Below are positions 1 to 10,216 of a DNA stretch of 64,000 nt, piece by piece (the first letter of the stretch is position 1; every line of letters begins with the position of its first letter). The notes beneath the pieces are model-generated. The model saw only the letters and a list, made by a program, of their open reading frames with translations, searched no databases and had not been told where the DNA came from. Position numbers and translations under genes: made by a program. Source of the stretch: an uncultured Stenotrophomonas sp. (GTDB taxonomy: Bacteria; Pseudomonadota; Gammaproteobacteria; Xanthomonadales; Xanthomonadaceae); NCBI RefSeq assembly GCF_945952405.1, contig NZ_CAMFIA010000002.1, positions 124,001-188,000 on the forward strand, written 5' to 3'.

Positions 1-60
1 GAGGAAGAGATGGAAGCGTTCCGCCGCGCGTTCGCCAAGGTCGCCGGCGTCCCTGCCTGA
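1..60 (+). CDS. C-terminal end of an unidentified protein (partial)
   Basis: The first reading frame is open from the window edge and ends in TGA at 58-60, giving a 19-residue tail ending KVAGVPA. Codon third positions are G or C as in the neighbours, so it looks like a real gene end. It converges on zipA. Too little is present to name the product. Confidence 0.5.
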   Translation, partial: EEEMEAFRRAFAKVAGVPA

Positions 61-64
61 CCCC

Positions 65-88
65 CATCCACGCATGGCGTGGATCTAC
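65..88 (-). repeat. SMAG-like palindrome (GTAG type)
   Basis: On the minus strand it reads GTAG followed by ATCCACGC, a 3-nt loop and GCGTGGAT, an 8-bp stem. This is the layout of the SMAG repeats of S. maltophilia. It lies between two convergent genes, where it could form an RNA hairpin on either transcript. Confidence 0.6.
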
Positions 89-134
89 TGGGGGGTGTTG
101 ATCCATCGGGTGGGTATGCTGATCCACCAGGTGG

Positions 135-155
135 GTGCCGACCGTGGGTCGGCAC
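135..155. repeat. SMAG-like palindrome GTGCCGACC/GGTCGGCAC
   Basis: Perfect 9-bp inverted repeat with loop GTG. The same arms recur at 55926-55946. It lies just beyond the stop of zipA. Confidence 0.6.
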
Positions 156-172
156 ATCATGACCCGCCGTAC

Positions 173-913
173 TTACCAGCGCGGGGTCTTGGTCAGCGGC
201 GGCGCCTGGTGCTGGCGGTCATAGGCACGCAGCTCATCGCGGATGTGCGCGATGCGCTGCCGCCCAAGGGCGTTGCGGCTGTCATCCAGCACCACGCCGT
301 CGAGCAGCTCGGCCATGCGCTGCACGGTCGGCAGCATCTTCTCCCATGCATCCAGCGCGGTCAGCGGCGCCGGCAGGGTCAGGAAGAACGCGATGGCCGG
401 GGTCTCCATGGCACGGATGTTGGCCATGTCGAAGCTGCCCGGCTTCATGATGCTGGCCATCGAGAAGATCGGACCACGCTCCGGGTGGCCCTCCACCAGG
501 CGGTGGAACACGTTCATGTGGCCGAACACCAGGCCGGTCTTCTCCGCGGCCACCACGATGTCCTCACCCCGCAGCTGCTCGCCGGCACGGGCGGCCACGA
601 ACAACGAGACGATCTTGTCGAAGTCCTGGGTGGCGCGCTTGCCGAGGTCGCTGGCCGCACCGGGGTCGGCGTCAGCCAGGCCCAGTTCGGCCTGCTCGCC
701 CTCCGTGCCCATGCCCGGTTCGACGCGGCCATCGGCCACGGCCACGCCGTCTTCGCCCAGCACCGGCTCGCGACGCTCGCCGCTGCCCGGTTCCGCGCTG
801 TCCACGCGGCGCCCCTGGGGCTTCTTCTTCGGACGGCCAAACAGGAAGATCGCGGCGATCAACAGCAGGCCGGCGGCCAGGATGCCGATGCGCAACAGTG
901 CCGTGTCGGACAT
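173..913 (-). CDS. zipA: Cell division protein ZipA
   Basis: Inner-membrane division protein that tethers FtsZ to the membrane and supports septum assembly. The 246-residue product starts with a membrane anchor at about residues 8-26, followed by a basic stretch (RPKKK) and a variable charged linker rich in Glu, Gly and Ala. A C-terminal globular region from about residue 95 matches the FtsZ-binding domain pattern (for example LVFGHMNVFH). It lies 46 bp downstream of smc on the same strand, the smc-zipA order usual in Xanthomonads, where ligA commonly follows; here a plus-strand gene end follows instead. The family is variable in sequence; the call rests on architecture and context. Confidence 0.85.
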   Translation of the reverse strand: MSDTALLRIGILAAGLLLIAAIFLFGRPKKKPQGRRVDSAEPGSGERREPVLGEDGVAVADGRVEPGMGTEGEQAELGLADADPGAASDLGKRATQDFDKIVSLFVAARAGEQLRGEDIVVAAEKTGLVFGHMNVFHRLVEGHPERGPIFSMASIMKPGSFDMANIRAMETPAIAFFLTLPAPLTALDAWEKMLPTVQRMAELLDGVVLDDSRNALGRQRIAHIRDELRAYDRQHQAPPLTKTPRW

Positions 914-959
914 TCGATAGGTTCTCCGGCTAGTTCATTCAGGTAACTAGGATGGCACG

Positions 960-3900
960 TCAGGCCGCGCCCGCCAATCGCGCGGCCTCTTCCAGGTCCA
1001 CGCTCACCAGGCGGCTGACCCCCGGCTCGCGCATGGTTACGCCCGACAGCTGGTGCGCGGCCTCCATCGTCGCCTTGTTGTGGCTGACGAACAGGAACTG
1101 CACCTTCTCGCTCATTTCCTTGACCATGTTGGCCAGGCGGCCGACGTTGGCTTCGTCCAGCGGCGCGTCCACCTCGTCCAGCAGGCAGAACGGTGCGGGG
1201 TTCAGCTGGAAGATGGCGAACACCAGCGCCACCGCGGTCATCGCCTTCTCGCCACCGGACAGCAGCGAAATGCTGGACACGCGCTTGCCCGGCGGGCGCG
1301 CCATGATCGTCACGCCGGTATCGAGCAGGTCTTCACCGGTCAGCTCCAGGTAGGCATGGCCGCCGCCGAACAGGCGCGGATACAGCGCCTGCACACCGGC
1401 GTTGACGCGGTCGAAGGTGTCCTTGAAGCGACCACGGGTCTCGCGATCGATCTTGCGGATGGCGTCTTCCAGGGTCTCCAGCGCCGTGGTCAGGTCCACA
1501 TGCTGCGCGTCGAGGTAGTCCGACCGCTGTGAGGCTTCGCCGTACTCGTGGATGGCGGCCAGGTTGACCGGCTCCAGGCGGCGCATGCGGCCGTCAATCT
1601 GGTGCACGGCCTGCTCCCAGTCACCCAGGCGGGCATCTTCGGGCAGTGCGTTGAGCACGTCCTGCAGCACGAAACCGGCCTTTTCCACCGCGCCCTGCAG
1701 GGTGTCGGCACTGAGCACCAGGGCCTGCTGGTCCAGCTTGCGCTGCGAAATGCGCTCTCGCTGGGCCAGGGCCTGTTCGTCGCGCTGGTGGCGGGTCTGT
1801 TCGTAGTTGCGCAGCTCGGCGTCGATGCCATCCAGCAAGGTACGCGCCTCGGTCAGCACCCGGTCGGCGCGCACGCGCTCTTCCAGCGCATTCTGGTGCT
1901 CGGCCTGCAGCGATTCGACCGGCGAGTCGCCCTCATCCAGCTGCGAATGCAGTTCGCCCAGGCGCGAATCCAGCTGCCCGCGCTGGGTTCCCATGCGCTC
2001 CAGCGCCTGGCTCAGCGAAGCCAGCTGCGCACGTTGCGATTCCAGGGTCAGGGCCAGCGAATGCGAACGCTCGCGTACCGCGCGTGCGGCGTCGCGGGCC
2101 AGGTCCCGGGCTTCGGTCAGCTGGCGGCGTTCACCTTCCAGGCGCTGCCGGGTCGATTCCAGGTCGCCCATGCTGCTGACCGCGTTTTCCAGCCGCGAGC
2201 GCGCTTCGCGGGCCTGCTCGTTGTTGGCCTCCAGCGTTTCCTGCAGCTGCTTGAGCTCGCCTTCTATACGGTCGATGCGGGTGCGCGCGGCCTCCACCTT
2301 GCCCTGCTGGCCCTGCAGCTGGCCCGCCAGCTCGGAGACCGCACGATGCGCCTGGTACAGCGTGCGCTGTGCATCTTCGCGCTGCTGCTCAGCCGCCAGC
2401 AGCTGCTCGCGGAAGCCGGAAAGCTGCTCTTCCAGCTCGGCTTCGCGGTCCTGCAGCTGCTCGATCTGCTCGCGCAGTTCATTGATCTCACGCTCGCGCA
2501 GCAGCGCTCCCTGCTGGGCGGCACCGGAACGCGACACGCGCAGCCAGCCCTGGCCCAGGCGTTCGCCGCCCTGGGTGATGATCGAATCACCCTCGGGCAG
2601 GCCGGCCTGCAGCGCCTTCGCCTCCGCCAGGTCCTTGGCGCCGTGCAGGTGCGCCAGCAGGCGACGGATCGCGGCCGGCCCGCGCACACGCGCCGCCAGC
2701 GAGGTCGGTGCGACCTTCAGTTGCGCCGTCTCGTCGGCAACCAGCGCGATATGGCCCTCGCCGAGTTCGCCGAGTGCATCGACCAGACGCGCCGGATCAT
2801 CGACCAGCACGCCTTCGATCAGCTGGCCGAGCGCGCTTTCCACCGCGTTCTCCCAGCCAGCGTCGACGTCCAGGCGCTCGCCCACGCGCGCCGACGAATC
2901 CAGCCCATGCGCCTTCAGCCACGCCACCGCCGCACCCTGCTCCTGGCCGAGCGCGGCCTGCTGCAGGGTTTCCAGCGAGGCCAGGCGACCCCGCAGGCCA
3001 TTGGCCTGCTTGCGCAGTTCGGCCAGTTCGTTCTGCCCATTGCGCTGCTGCTCCTGCACCGCCGCCACGCCCTGCTTGCGCAGCTCGACGTCTTCGCTCA
3101 ATTCATCCAGCGCGGTCTTCTGCGTGTCGTGCTGCAGGTGCAGCTGCTCGAAGGCTTCTTCCAGCGCGTCCACGTCCAGTCCGGCGCGCTCGGCCGCCAG
3201 CGCTTCACGGCGACGGTCGGCGTCGAGGATCTGCTTGTCCAGATAGTCCACGCGCGTACGCTCGACGTCGCCGGCGCGCGAGGCCTCCGAACTCTGCGAA
3301 GTGTGCTGTTCCCAGCGCTGCTGCCAGCTGGCCAGCCGGTCTTCGGCCTCACGCAGGCTTTCCTGCTTGATCTCGTTCTCTTCCTGCAGCTCCTCCAGCT
3401 GCGGGGTGGCAGCCTCCACCGCCTCGCGCAGCACCATCAGCTTGGCTTCGTCGCCGCTGATGTGCTGGCCCAGTTCGGCCAGCGCCTGGCGGGTCTCGTC
3501 GCGCGCCTTGTGCAGACGCTGCGACAGCTCGCGCTGGTGCTGGATCTGCTGCTCCAGGCGGGCCAGCGTGCTGCCAACCTGGTAGACCGCGGCCTGCGCG
3601 GTATTGAGGGCATCGGCGGCCTCTTCGCGGCGCACGCGCGAGGTCTCGATGCGGGCCTCGGCATCACGCTGATCGGCGATCAGCTGCTGCAGCTTCGTCT
3701 CTTCCTGCGACAGCCCTTCGCGCAGCTTCGACAGGCGGCCGTCCAGCCCGCGGAACTCCAGCGCTTTCCACTCCGCATCCTTGACCCGGCGCTCTTCCTG
3801 CAGGGCCTGGTACTGCTCGGCCTGCCTGGCCTGGCGCTTGAGGTGTTCGAGCTGCTTGCTGATCTCGTCGCGCAGATCGCCCAGCCGGTCCAGGTTCTCG

Positions 3901-4463
3901 CGGGTATGGCGGATGCGGGTCTCGGTTTCCTTGCGCCGCTCCTTGTACTTGGAGATGCCGGCCGCCTCTTCCAGGTACACGCGCAGGTCTTCCGGGCGCG
4001 CCTCGATGATCTGGCTGATCATGCCCTGCTCGATGATCGAGTAGCTGCGCGGGCCGAGGCCGGTGCCGAGGAACAGGTCGGTGATGTCGCGGCGACGGCA
4101 CTTGGTGCCGTTGAGGTAGTAGTTGCTGGTGCCGTCGCGGCTGACCGTGCGCTTGACCGAGATTTCGTTGAACGAGGCGTACTCGCCCGAAATCGTATGG
4201 TCGGAGTTGTCGAAGATCAGCTCGACGGTGGCCTGCGAGACCGGCTTGCGGGCGTTGGAGCCGGAGAAGATCACGTCGGTCAGCGAGTCGCCGCGCAGGC
4301 GGCTGGCCGAACTCTCACCCATGACCCAGCGCACGGCGTCGATGATGTTCGACTTTCCGCAGCCATTGGGGCCCACCACGCCGGTCATGTTGGTCGGCAG
4401 GTGCAGGGTGGTCGGATCGACGAACGACTTGAAGCCGGACAGCTTGATCGTGGAAAGACGCAT
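960..4463 (-). CDS. smc: Chromosome segregation ATPase SMC
   Basis: Full-length SMC (1167 aa), the core ATPase of the SMC-ScpAB complex that organises and helps separate sister chromosomes. Walker A (GPNGCGKS) is at residues 31-38. Two very long coiled coils flank a hinge at about residues 500-650. The ABC signature LSGGE starts at residue 1068 and Walker B (CLLDEVD) at about 1093. It is transcribed toward zipA and is the first gene of that unit. A TATACT box on the minus strand about 100 bp upstream of the start is a candidate promoter element. No truncation is seen. Confidence 0.97.
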   Translation of the reverse strand: MRLSTIKLSGFKSFVDPTTLHLPTNMTGVVGPNGCGKSNIIDAVRWVMGESSASRLRGDSLTDVIFSGSNARKPVSQATVELIFDNSDHTISGEYASFNEISVKRTVSRDGTSNYYLNGTKCRRRDITDLFLGTGLGPRSYSIIEQGMISQIIEARPEDLRVYLEEAAGISKYKERRKETETRIRHTRENLDRLGDLRDEISKQLEHLKRQARQAEQYQALQEERRVKDAEWKALEFRGLDGRLSKLREGLSQEETKLQQLIADQRDAEARIETSRVRREEAADALNTAQAAVYQVGSTLARLEQQIQHQRELSQRLHKARDETRQALAELGQHISGDEAKLMVLREAVEAATPQLEELQEENEIKQESLREAEDRLASWQQRWEQHTSQSSEASRAGDVERTRVDYLDKQILDADRRREALAAERAGLDVDALEEAFEQLHLQHDTQKTALDELSEDVELRKQGVAAVQEQQRNGQNELAELRKQANGLRGRLASLETLQQAALGQEQGAAVAWLKAHGLDSSARVGERLDVDAGWENAVESALGQLIEGVLVDDPARLVDALGELGEGHIALVADETAQLKVAPTSLAARVRGPAAIRRLLAHLHGAKDLAEAKALQAGLPEGDSIITQGGERLGQGWLRVSRSGAAQQGALLREREINELREQIEQLQDREAELEEQLSGFREQLLAAEQQREDAQRTLYQAHRAVSELAGQLQGQQGKVEAARTRIDRIEGELKQLQETLEANNEQAREARSRLENAVSSMGDLESTRQRLEGERRQLTEARDLARDAARAVRERSHSLALTLESQRAQLASLSQALERMGTQRGQLDSRLGELHSQLDEGDSPVESLQAEHQNALEERVRADRVLTEARTLLDGIDAELRNYEQTRHQRDEQALAQRERISQRKLDQQALVLSADTLQGAVEKAGFVLQDVLNALPEDARLGDWEQAVHQIDGRMRRLEPVNLAAIHEYGEASQRSDYLDAQHVDLTTALETLEDAIRKIDRETRGRFKDTFDRVNAGVQALYPRLFGGGHAYLELTGEDLLDTGVTIMARPPGKRVSSISLLSGGEKAMTAVALVFAIFQLNPAPFCLLDEVDAPLDEANVGRLANMVKEMSEKVQFLFVSHNKATMEAAHQLSGVTMREPGVSRLVSVDLEEAARLAGAA

Positions 4464-4560
4464 AGGGGTTCCGGACTGGGGCCGGCAAGCGGCCTGCGTT
4501 TACCCTCCAAGTCATTGATCCTGCTGGGATCGATGGCCGTGGAACGGGTGTGACGCCCTG

Positions 4561-4566
4561 AGTATA
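4561..4566 (-). promoter_or_regulatory. Candidate -10 box for smc
   Basis: On the minus strand the sequence reads TATACT, 5 of 6 bases of the sigma-70 consensus, about 98 bp upstream of the smc start codon. No good -35 hexamer is visible at 16-18 bp, so the call is tentative. Confidence 0.35.
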
Positions 4567-4654
4567 CCGATGTGGCCGTGTTCTACGAATGGGCGTGGAA
4601 CATTGTCGGGCCGGGGCTGACGGCCGGGCCCGCCTCGACGCTGCCGGCCAGGCC

Positions 4655-4692
4655 CCCAAAAACAAAACGGGCACCCTTGCGGGCGCCCGTTC
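4655..4692 (-). terminator. Rho-independent terminator after rplI
   Basis: On the minus strand an 11-bp stem (AACGGGCGCCC / GGGTGCCCGTT, with wobble pairs) closed by GCAA is followed by TTGTTTTT. It lies about 30 bp after the rplI stop and ends the ribosomal protein operon before smc. Confidence 0.85.
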
Positions 4693-4722
4693 TGCGGTGA
4701 TTCCAGGCTTTGCAGCGTGGGA

Positions 4723-5172
4723 TCAGGCTTCGGCGACGACGACGACCTTGACGGTGGTCTCGACGTCGGCGTGCAGGTGGACCAGCACGTCGTATTCGCC
4801 GATGTTGCGGAAGGCGCCTTCGCCCAGGATGACTTCGCTCTTGCTGACCGGCAGGCCGGCAGCGGTGAAGGCATCGGCGATTTCGCGGGCGCCGACCGAG
4901 CCGTACAGCTTGCCTTCGGTCGAAGCGTTGGCCGGGATGGTCACGCTCGCGCCTTCCAGCTTGGCCTTGCGGGCGTCAGCATCGGCGTGGATGGCCTGGG
5001 CCTTGGCTTCGTATTCGGCGCGCTTGGCTTCGAACTCGGCCTTGTTGCTCTCGGTGGCCGGAACGGCCTTGCCCTGCGGCACGAGGAAGTTACGGCCGTA
5101 GCCCGGCTTCACGTCGACCAGGTCGCCCAGGTTGCCGAGGTTGGTGACTTTCTGCAGGAGGATCAGCTGCAT
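4723..5172 (-). CDS. rplI: 50S ribosomal protein L9
   Basis: L9 is a two-domain ribosomal protein bound near the base of the L1 stalk of the large subunit. The 149-residue product opens with [17 protein letters not shown] and the G-Y-GRNFL-P-G-A pattern typical of the N-terminal domain. A long charged helix (about residues 45-75) links to the C-terminal domain. It is the last gene of the rpsF-rpsR-rplI operon and is followed by a strong terminator. Confidence 0.97.
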   Translation of the reverse strand: MQLILLQKVTNLGNLGDLVDVKPGYGRNFLVPQGKAVPATESNKAEFEAKRAEYEAKAQAIHADADARKAKLEGASVTIPANASTEGKLYGSVGAREIADAFTAAGLPVSKSEVILGEGAFRNIGEYDVLVHLHADVETTVKVVVVAEA

Positions 5173-5277
5173 GGTATTGCTCCAGATGAGTTATTCGTTA
5201 GCGAGGCAGTGCCCCGCAACAAAGGCTGTCCGAATAGCTGGCACAGCGGGGGCGGCACCGGGCCGCCCCGCCGGGCA

Positions 5278-5508
5278 TCAGACGTCGTGGTTGTCGGTGT
5301 ACGGAATCAGGGCCAGGAAGCGAGCGCGCTTGACGGCGGTCGCCAGCTGGCGCTGGTACTTCGACTTGGTACCGGTGACGCGGCTCGGCACGATCTTGCC
5401 GTTCTCGGTCAGGTACTGGCGCAGGGTGTTGAGATCCTTGTAGTCGATCTCCTTCACACCTTCAGCCGTGAACTTGCAGAACTTGCGGCGACGGAAGAAC
5501 TTGGACAT
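5278..5508 (-). CDS. rpsR: 30S ribosomal protein S18
   Basis: S18 (76 aa) binds the platform of the small subunit as a heterodimer with S6. Family landmarks are the basic N-terminus [13 protein letters not shown], the IDYKD segment and the [21 protein letters not shown] block. It lies 11 bp after rpsF, consistent with co-transcription and balanced synthesis of the two partners, and about 105 bp before rplI. Confidence 0.98.
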   Translation of the reverse strand: MSKFFRRRKFCKFTAEGVKEIDYKDLNTLRQYLTENGKIVPSRVTGTKSKYQRQLATAVKRARFLALIPYTDNHDV

Positions 5509-5519
5509 GGGAAGGCTCC

Positions 5520-5957
5520 TTAGGCGGCGGAAGCGGCGTCGTCGCCGGCTTCGTTGTCAGCGGTGGTGGTGGACTCGCCTTCTTCGTCGTCACGACGACG
5601 GCGCTCACCGCGCTCCGGCTTGTCACCCTTCTCGTCCTTGCTCTTCATGATCAGCGACTGCTCGGTGTCAGCCTCGTCACGCTTGATGACCAGGTTGCGC
5701 AGCACGGCGTCGTTGAAGCGGAAGCTTTCGGTCAGTTCGTTCAGAACGGCCTGGTCGGCTTCGATGTTCATCAGCACGTAGTGGGCCTTCACCAGGTTCT
5801 GGATCGGGTACGCCAGCTGGCGGCGGCCCCAGTCTTCCAGACGGTGGATGGTGCCGTTGCCGTTCTCGACCAGCGACTTGTAGCGCTCGATCATGGCCGG
5901 GACCTGCTCGCTCTGGTCCGGGTGGACCATGAACACGATTTCGTAATGACGACTCAT
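5520..5957 (-). CDS. rpsF: 30S ribosomal protein S6
   Basis: S6 pairs with S18 on the 30S platform. The first about 95 of 145 residues form the S6 fold ([15 protein letters not shown] start; [22 protein letters not shown]). The last about 45 residues are a charged, low-complexity tail rich in Asp, Glu, Arg and Ala ending DDAASAA; such tails vary in length, and in E. coli are modified by RimK glutamylation. It heads the rpsF-rpsR-rplI operon. Confidence 0.97.
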   Translation of the reverse strand: MSRHYEIVFMVHPDQSEQVPAMIERYKSLVENGNGTIHRLEDWGRRQLAYPIQNLVKAHYVLMNIEADQAVLNELTESFRFNDAVLRNLVIKRDEADTEQSLIMKSKDEKGDKPERGERRRRDDEEGESTTTADNEAGDDAASAA

Positions 5958-6015
5958 GTTTTTTCTACCTTTCGGATGTGGCCTTGCGGCCGGACAGCCC
6001 CCCGCCGTTGAGACC
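5958..6015 (-). promoter_or_regulatory. Leader of the rpsF operon with GC-rich hairpin
   Basis: The minus-strand leader holds a GGCC-GCAA-GGCC hairpin, then ACATCCGAAAGG and an A-rich stretch before the ATG. In many bacteria the rpsF leader carries a structure bound by the S6-S18 complex for feedback control. This hairpin is in the right place, but I could not verify the conserved motif base by base. Confidence 0.35.
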
Positions 6016-6139
6016 GCGGTGGGGCAAGGATTCCCGCCAGGAAGGCAGGAAGCCGCGCATTATGGCGCAGTTGCCGGTGCCGGGCAACCGGCGCGCCGCG
6101 GGCAAGCTGAACCGGCTGGCGCCGTGCGTCCGCCCGCAC

Positions 6140-6306
6140 TTACCCCAGATCGACGTGAAGGCGGTGCCGTCCGCACTGCACGCACTGGAACAGGCAGCCG
6201 ACCATCATTCCATCCCGGCCCAGATGCTCCAGCACCGAGTCAGCACCCGTCCGGGCAGGCCGGTAGCCAATGTCAGGACCGGCCCCGCCGATGCCGGCTC
6301 CGTACC
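6140..6306 (-). pseudogene. Probable 3' remnant of a CbrC-family (UPF0167) gene
   Basis: Between the Fe-S carrier gene and the rpsF operon the minus strand stays open and encodes a tail ending MVGCLFQCVQCGRHRLHVDL plus one residue before the stop. The CxxC followed by G-x-x-R-L-x-V-D resembles the C-terminus of CbrC-like proteins. There is no room for the rest of the gene, because the frame runs straight into the end of the Fe-S carrier gene. I read it as a 5'-truncated remnant, from memory of the family pattern. Confidence 0.4.
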
Positions 6307-6645
6307 TCAGGCCTTGTCGGCGTCGGTGGTGAAGCTCTCGCCGCAGCCGCATTCGGCGGTGGCGTTCGGGTTGCTGAACGTGAAGGTCTCGCTGAGGCCG
6401 TGCTTGCCGAAGTCGATCACGGTGCCATCCACCAGCGCCAGGCTCTTGGCATCGACGTAGATCTTCACGCCGTCCTGGTCGAACACGGTGTCGCCCTCGC
6501 GCTCATCGCGGGCCAGGTCGGTGACGTGGCCCCAGCCGGAGCAGCCGGTCTTGGTCACGCCGAAGCGCAGGCCCAGCGCACCGGGGGTCTGGGCGACGAA
6601 GCGCTGTACGCGCTCAAAGGCAATGGGGGTCAGGCTGACGGCCAT
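6307..6645 (-). CDS. A-type iron-sulfur cluster carrier (IscA/ErpA/SufA family)
   Basis: Scaffold or carrier that hands Fe-S clusters to apo-proteins in the cytoplasm. The 112-residue product has the three family cysteines: one in TGCSGW and two in the C-terminal ECGCGES. The start is the ATG at 6645, preceded by GGAG. An ATG nine codons upstream is in frame, but it overlaps a perfect TATAAT box, so the transcript probably begins downstream of it. The gene stands alone, divergent from asnS. The exact paralogue cannot be told from sequence alone. Confidence 0.88.
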   Translation of the reverse strand: MAVSLTPIAFERVQRFVAQTPGALGLRFGVTKTGCSGWGHVTDLARDEREGDTVFDQDGVKIYVDAKSLALVDGTVIDFGKHGLSETFTFSNPNATAECGCGESFTTDADKA

Positions 6646-6670
6646 GAGGCTACTCCAGAGGTACAGGGAC

Positions 6671-6676
6671 ATTATA
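6671..6676 (-). promoter_or_regulatory. -10 box TATAAT for the Fe-S carrier gene
   Basis: Perfect sigma-70 -10 hexamer on the minus strand, 26 bp before the chosen start codon. The -35 region is only a T-rich stretch. It fixes the downstream ATG as the translation start. Confidence 0.6.
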
Positions 6677-6773
6677 AGGAGCCGTTGCCGCGAAAAATGC
6701 CTCGCAAGCAGAACGCTGCAACCGGTAAACTCCCGTGTTCACAGATCGAGTCGATCAGCAGAGGATTCAAGAC

Positions 6774-8168
<1,395 letters not shown>

Positions 8169-8197
8169 ACCCCACCCGACCACGGAGGTACTGCCCC

Positions 8198-8497
8198 ATG
8201 ACCCTGTTCTTCGCCCTCTGTTTCGTCGGCGTCGCAGTGGCCGGGTTCAGTGCCTTCGTGATCTTCTGGCCACTGACCCTGGTGCACGTGCGCGACCGCC
8301 ATCCGGCGCTCGCCGAGCGCTTCGGCAATGGCGCCTTCCTCAAGCCCGATGCCCTCGCCTGGCTGCTGCGCCGCGACTATCGCCAGCAGCCGGACCGCTC
8401 GCTGTCCGGGCTGGCGACACCGGCCTGGGTATCGCTGCTGACCCTGCTGGCCGGACTGGGCATGGCCGCCCTGCTCTGGCTGGCCTCGCTCTGGTGA
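8198..8497 (+). CDS. Small two-helix membrane protein, unknown function
   Basis: 99 residues with hydrophobic segments at about 3-28 and 75-98 and a basic, Arg-rich middle (HVRDRHPALAERF; LLRRDYRQQPDRS). A strong GGAGG lies 9 bp before the ATG. It follows asnS by 29 bp and precedes another hypothetical by 5 bp, so it is probably in the same transcript. I do not recognise a family. Confidence 0.7.
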   Translation: MTLFFALCFVGVAVAGFSAFVIFWPLTLVHVRDRHPALAERFGNGAFLKPDALAWLLRRDYRQQPDRSLSGLATPAWVSLLTLLAGLGMAALLWLASLW

Positions 8498-8502
8498 CAT
8501 GC

Positions 8503-8817
8503 ATGAATGATAGTTCCGCCTCGCGCGACAGCTGGTGGCTGGCCAGCCTCGGCAACACCCTGATCTGGGCGCGCCTGCGCGTGCGCCCGGCCGGTACCGC
8601 CGAAGTGCTCGACAGCGATGGCAACACCCTCAGCTACGACAGCGAGGACACCGCCCGCGCACAGCTGTTCGACGCCGAGTTCGTCGAATTCGACGGCCTG
8701 GACGAGGAAGACGCGCTGGTGCGCGGCTTCAGCCTGCATGAAGTGCAGCCGCCGCAGGCCGACAGCGATGAAGGCCTGCGTGGCCGCATGGTGCAGTCGT
8801 TGGGCGGGCGCGCCTGA
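8503..8817 (+). CDS. Small acidic protein, unknown function
   Basis: 104 residues, acidic, no signal peptide, no membrane segment. The N-terminus MNDSSASRDSWWLASLGNTL is followed by a region that looks beta-rich (IWARLRVRPAGTAEVLDSDG). The ATG is 5 bp after the previous stop and the gene ends 7 bp before the PaiB-like gene, consistent with an operon. Family not recognised. Confidence 0.65.
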   Translation: MNDSSASRDSWWLASLGNTLIWARLRVRPAGTAEVLDSDGNTLSYDSEDTARAQLFDAEFVEFDGLDEEDALVRGFSLHEVQPPQADSDEGLRGRMVQSLGGRA

Positions 8818-8824
8818 CCCGCGC

Positions 8825-9463
8825 ATGTTCACCCCGCGCGCCTTCGCCGAGACCGACCTGCTCTGGCTGGACCGCCTGCTGGCGCGCGATCCGTTCGTCA
8901 GCGTGCTCACCGTCGGCGACGATGGCCTGCCGGAACTGACCCGGATGCCGGTGCTGTACCGGCGTGACGGCGAGCGGATCGAACTGCGCGGCCACTGGGC
9001 CCGCGCCAACCCGCAGTCCCGGCAGCGGGGCCTGGCCAAGGTGCTGGTCGATGGCCCGCACGGCTATGTCTCGGCCAGCTGGTACCCGGACAAGGAACCC
9101 GCGGCGCGGGTTCCGACCTGGAACTACGCCGCTGCCGAGCTGCGTGGCCAGCTGCAGACCTTCGACGACGCCGAGGCGCTGGCCGATCTGGTCGGCGCGC
9201 TCAGCGACCGCTTCGAGGCCAGCGTCGGCCAGGCCTGGCAGTTCGATGCCGGCCGTGCCGAACACGGCCCGGAACTGCGCGCCATCATCGGCTTCCGCTT
9301 CGAGGTCGAACAGGTGCAGCTGAAGCTGAAACTGAGTCAGAACCATCCCGACGCCAACCAGCAGGCGGTGATCGCTGCGCTGGACGCATTGGCCACCCCG
9401 TCTTCCCAGGAGCTGGCGCAGTGGATGCGCTGGCACCGCGAACAGGCCGCCCACAGCGGCTGA
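8825..9463 (+). CDS. FMN-binding protein of the PaiB family
   Basis: 212 residues with the PaiB/FMN_bind_2 layout: MFTPRAFAETDL start, a split-barrel flavin-type fold, the HWARANPQ segment and VSASWYPDKEPAARVPTWNY. In Bacillus, PaiB was described as a negative regulator of sporulation and protease genes; the biochemical role elsewhere is unclear, and binding of flavin or heme has been proposed. It lies seven bases after a small hypothetical and 71 bp before the carbonic anhydrase gene. Confidence 0.85.
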   Translation: MFTPRAFAETDLLWLDRLLARDPFVSVLTVGDDGLPELTRMPVLYRRDGERIELRGHWARANPQSRQRGLAKVLVDGPHGYVSASWYPDKEPAARVPTWNYAAAELRGQLQTFDDAEALADLVGALSDRFEASVGQAWQFDAGRAEHGPELRAIIGFRFEVEQVQLKLKLSQNHPDANQQAVIAALDALATPSSQELAQWMRWHREQAAHSG

Positions 9464-9534
9464 ACGCCCGAGATTCCCGCGACGCCGCAGCCGGAGGGCT
9501 GCAGTGTGCCCCCACCCGACGCCAGGGACCGAAC

Positions 9535-10197
9535 ATGAAAGACATCCACAAGCTGCTGCAGAACAACCGCGACTGGGCCGATCGCATCGAGAAGGAAGAC
9601 CCCGACTTCTTCCACCAGCTGGCCAAGCAGCAGCACCCGGAATACCTGTGGATCGGCTGCTCCGATTCGCGCGTACCGGCCAACCAGATCATCGGCATGG
9701 CGCCGGGCGAAGTGTTCGTGCACCGCAACGTCGCCAACGTGGTCGCCCACACCGACCTCAACTGCCTGAGCGTGGTGCAGTACGCGGTGGACCAGCTGAA
9801 GGTGAAGCACATCCTGATCGTCGGCCACTACGGCTGCGGCGGTGTGCATGCCTGCCTGCACAACACCCGCGTCGGCCTGGCCGACAACTGGCTGCGCCAC
9901 GTCGGCGACGTGATGCAGAAGCACACCGCGATCATCGACGCGATCGAGACCGACGAACTCAAGCATGCCCGCCTGTGCGAACTCAACGTGATCGAGCAGG
10001 TCGCCAACCTGTGCCGCTCGACCATCGTGCAGGATGCCTGGGCGCGCGGCCAGAAGCTGATGGTGCATGGCTGGGTCTACAGCCTGAAGGACGGTCGCGT
10101 GCGCGAAATGGGCATCGACGTCGGTTCGCCGGAAGAGCTGCAGCCGGCCTACGAGAAGGCCCTGTCCTATGTCCCGCGCAAGGGCAAGCGCGACTGA
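9535..10197 (+). CDS. can: Beta-class carbonic anhydrase
   Basis: Zinc enzyme interconverting CO2 and bicarbonate, supplying bicarbonate to carboxylases. The 220-residue protein has the expected ligands and dyad: C42, D44 and R46 in GCSDSR, and H98 and C101 in GHYGCGG, the same numbering as E. coli Can. The start at 9535 ([11 protein letters not shown]) is the family start; the frame is open 114 bp further upstream but overlaps the previous gene. It is followed closely by 3-hydroxyanthranilate dioxygenase. Confidence 0.95.
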   Translation: MKDIHKLLQNNRDWADRIEKEDPDFFHQLAKQQHPEYLWIGCSDSRVPANQIIGMAPGEVFVHRNVANVVAHTDLNCLSVVQYAVDQLKVKHILIVGHYGCGGVHACLHNTRVGLADNWLRHVGDVMQKHTAIIDAIETDELKHARLCELNVIEQVANLCRSTIVQDAWARGQKLMVHGWVYSLKDGRVREMGIDVGSPEELQPAYEKALSYVPRKGKRD

Positions 10198-10216
10198 TCC
10201 CCCACGGAAGACCGCC

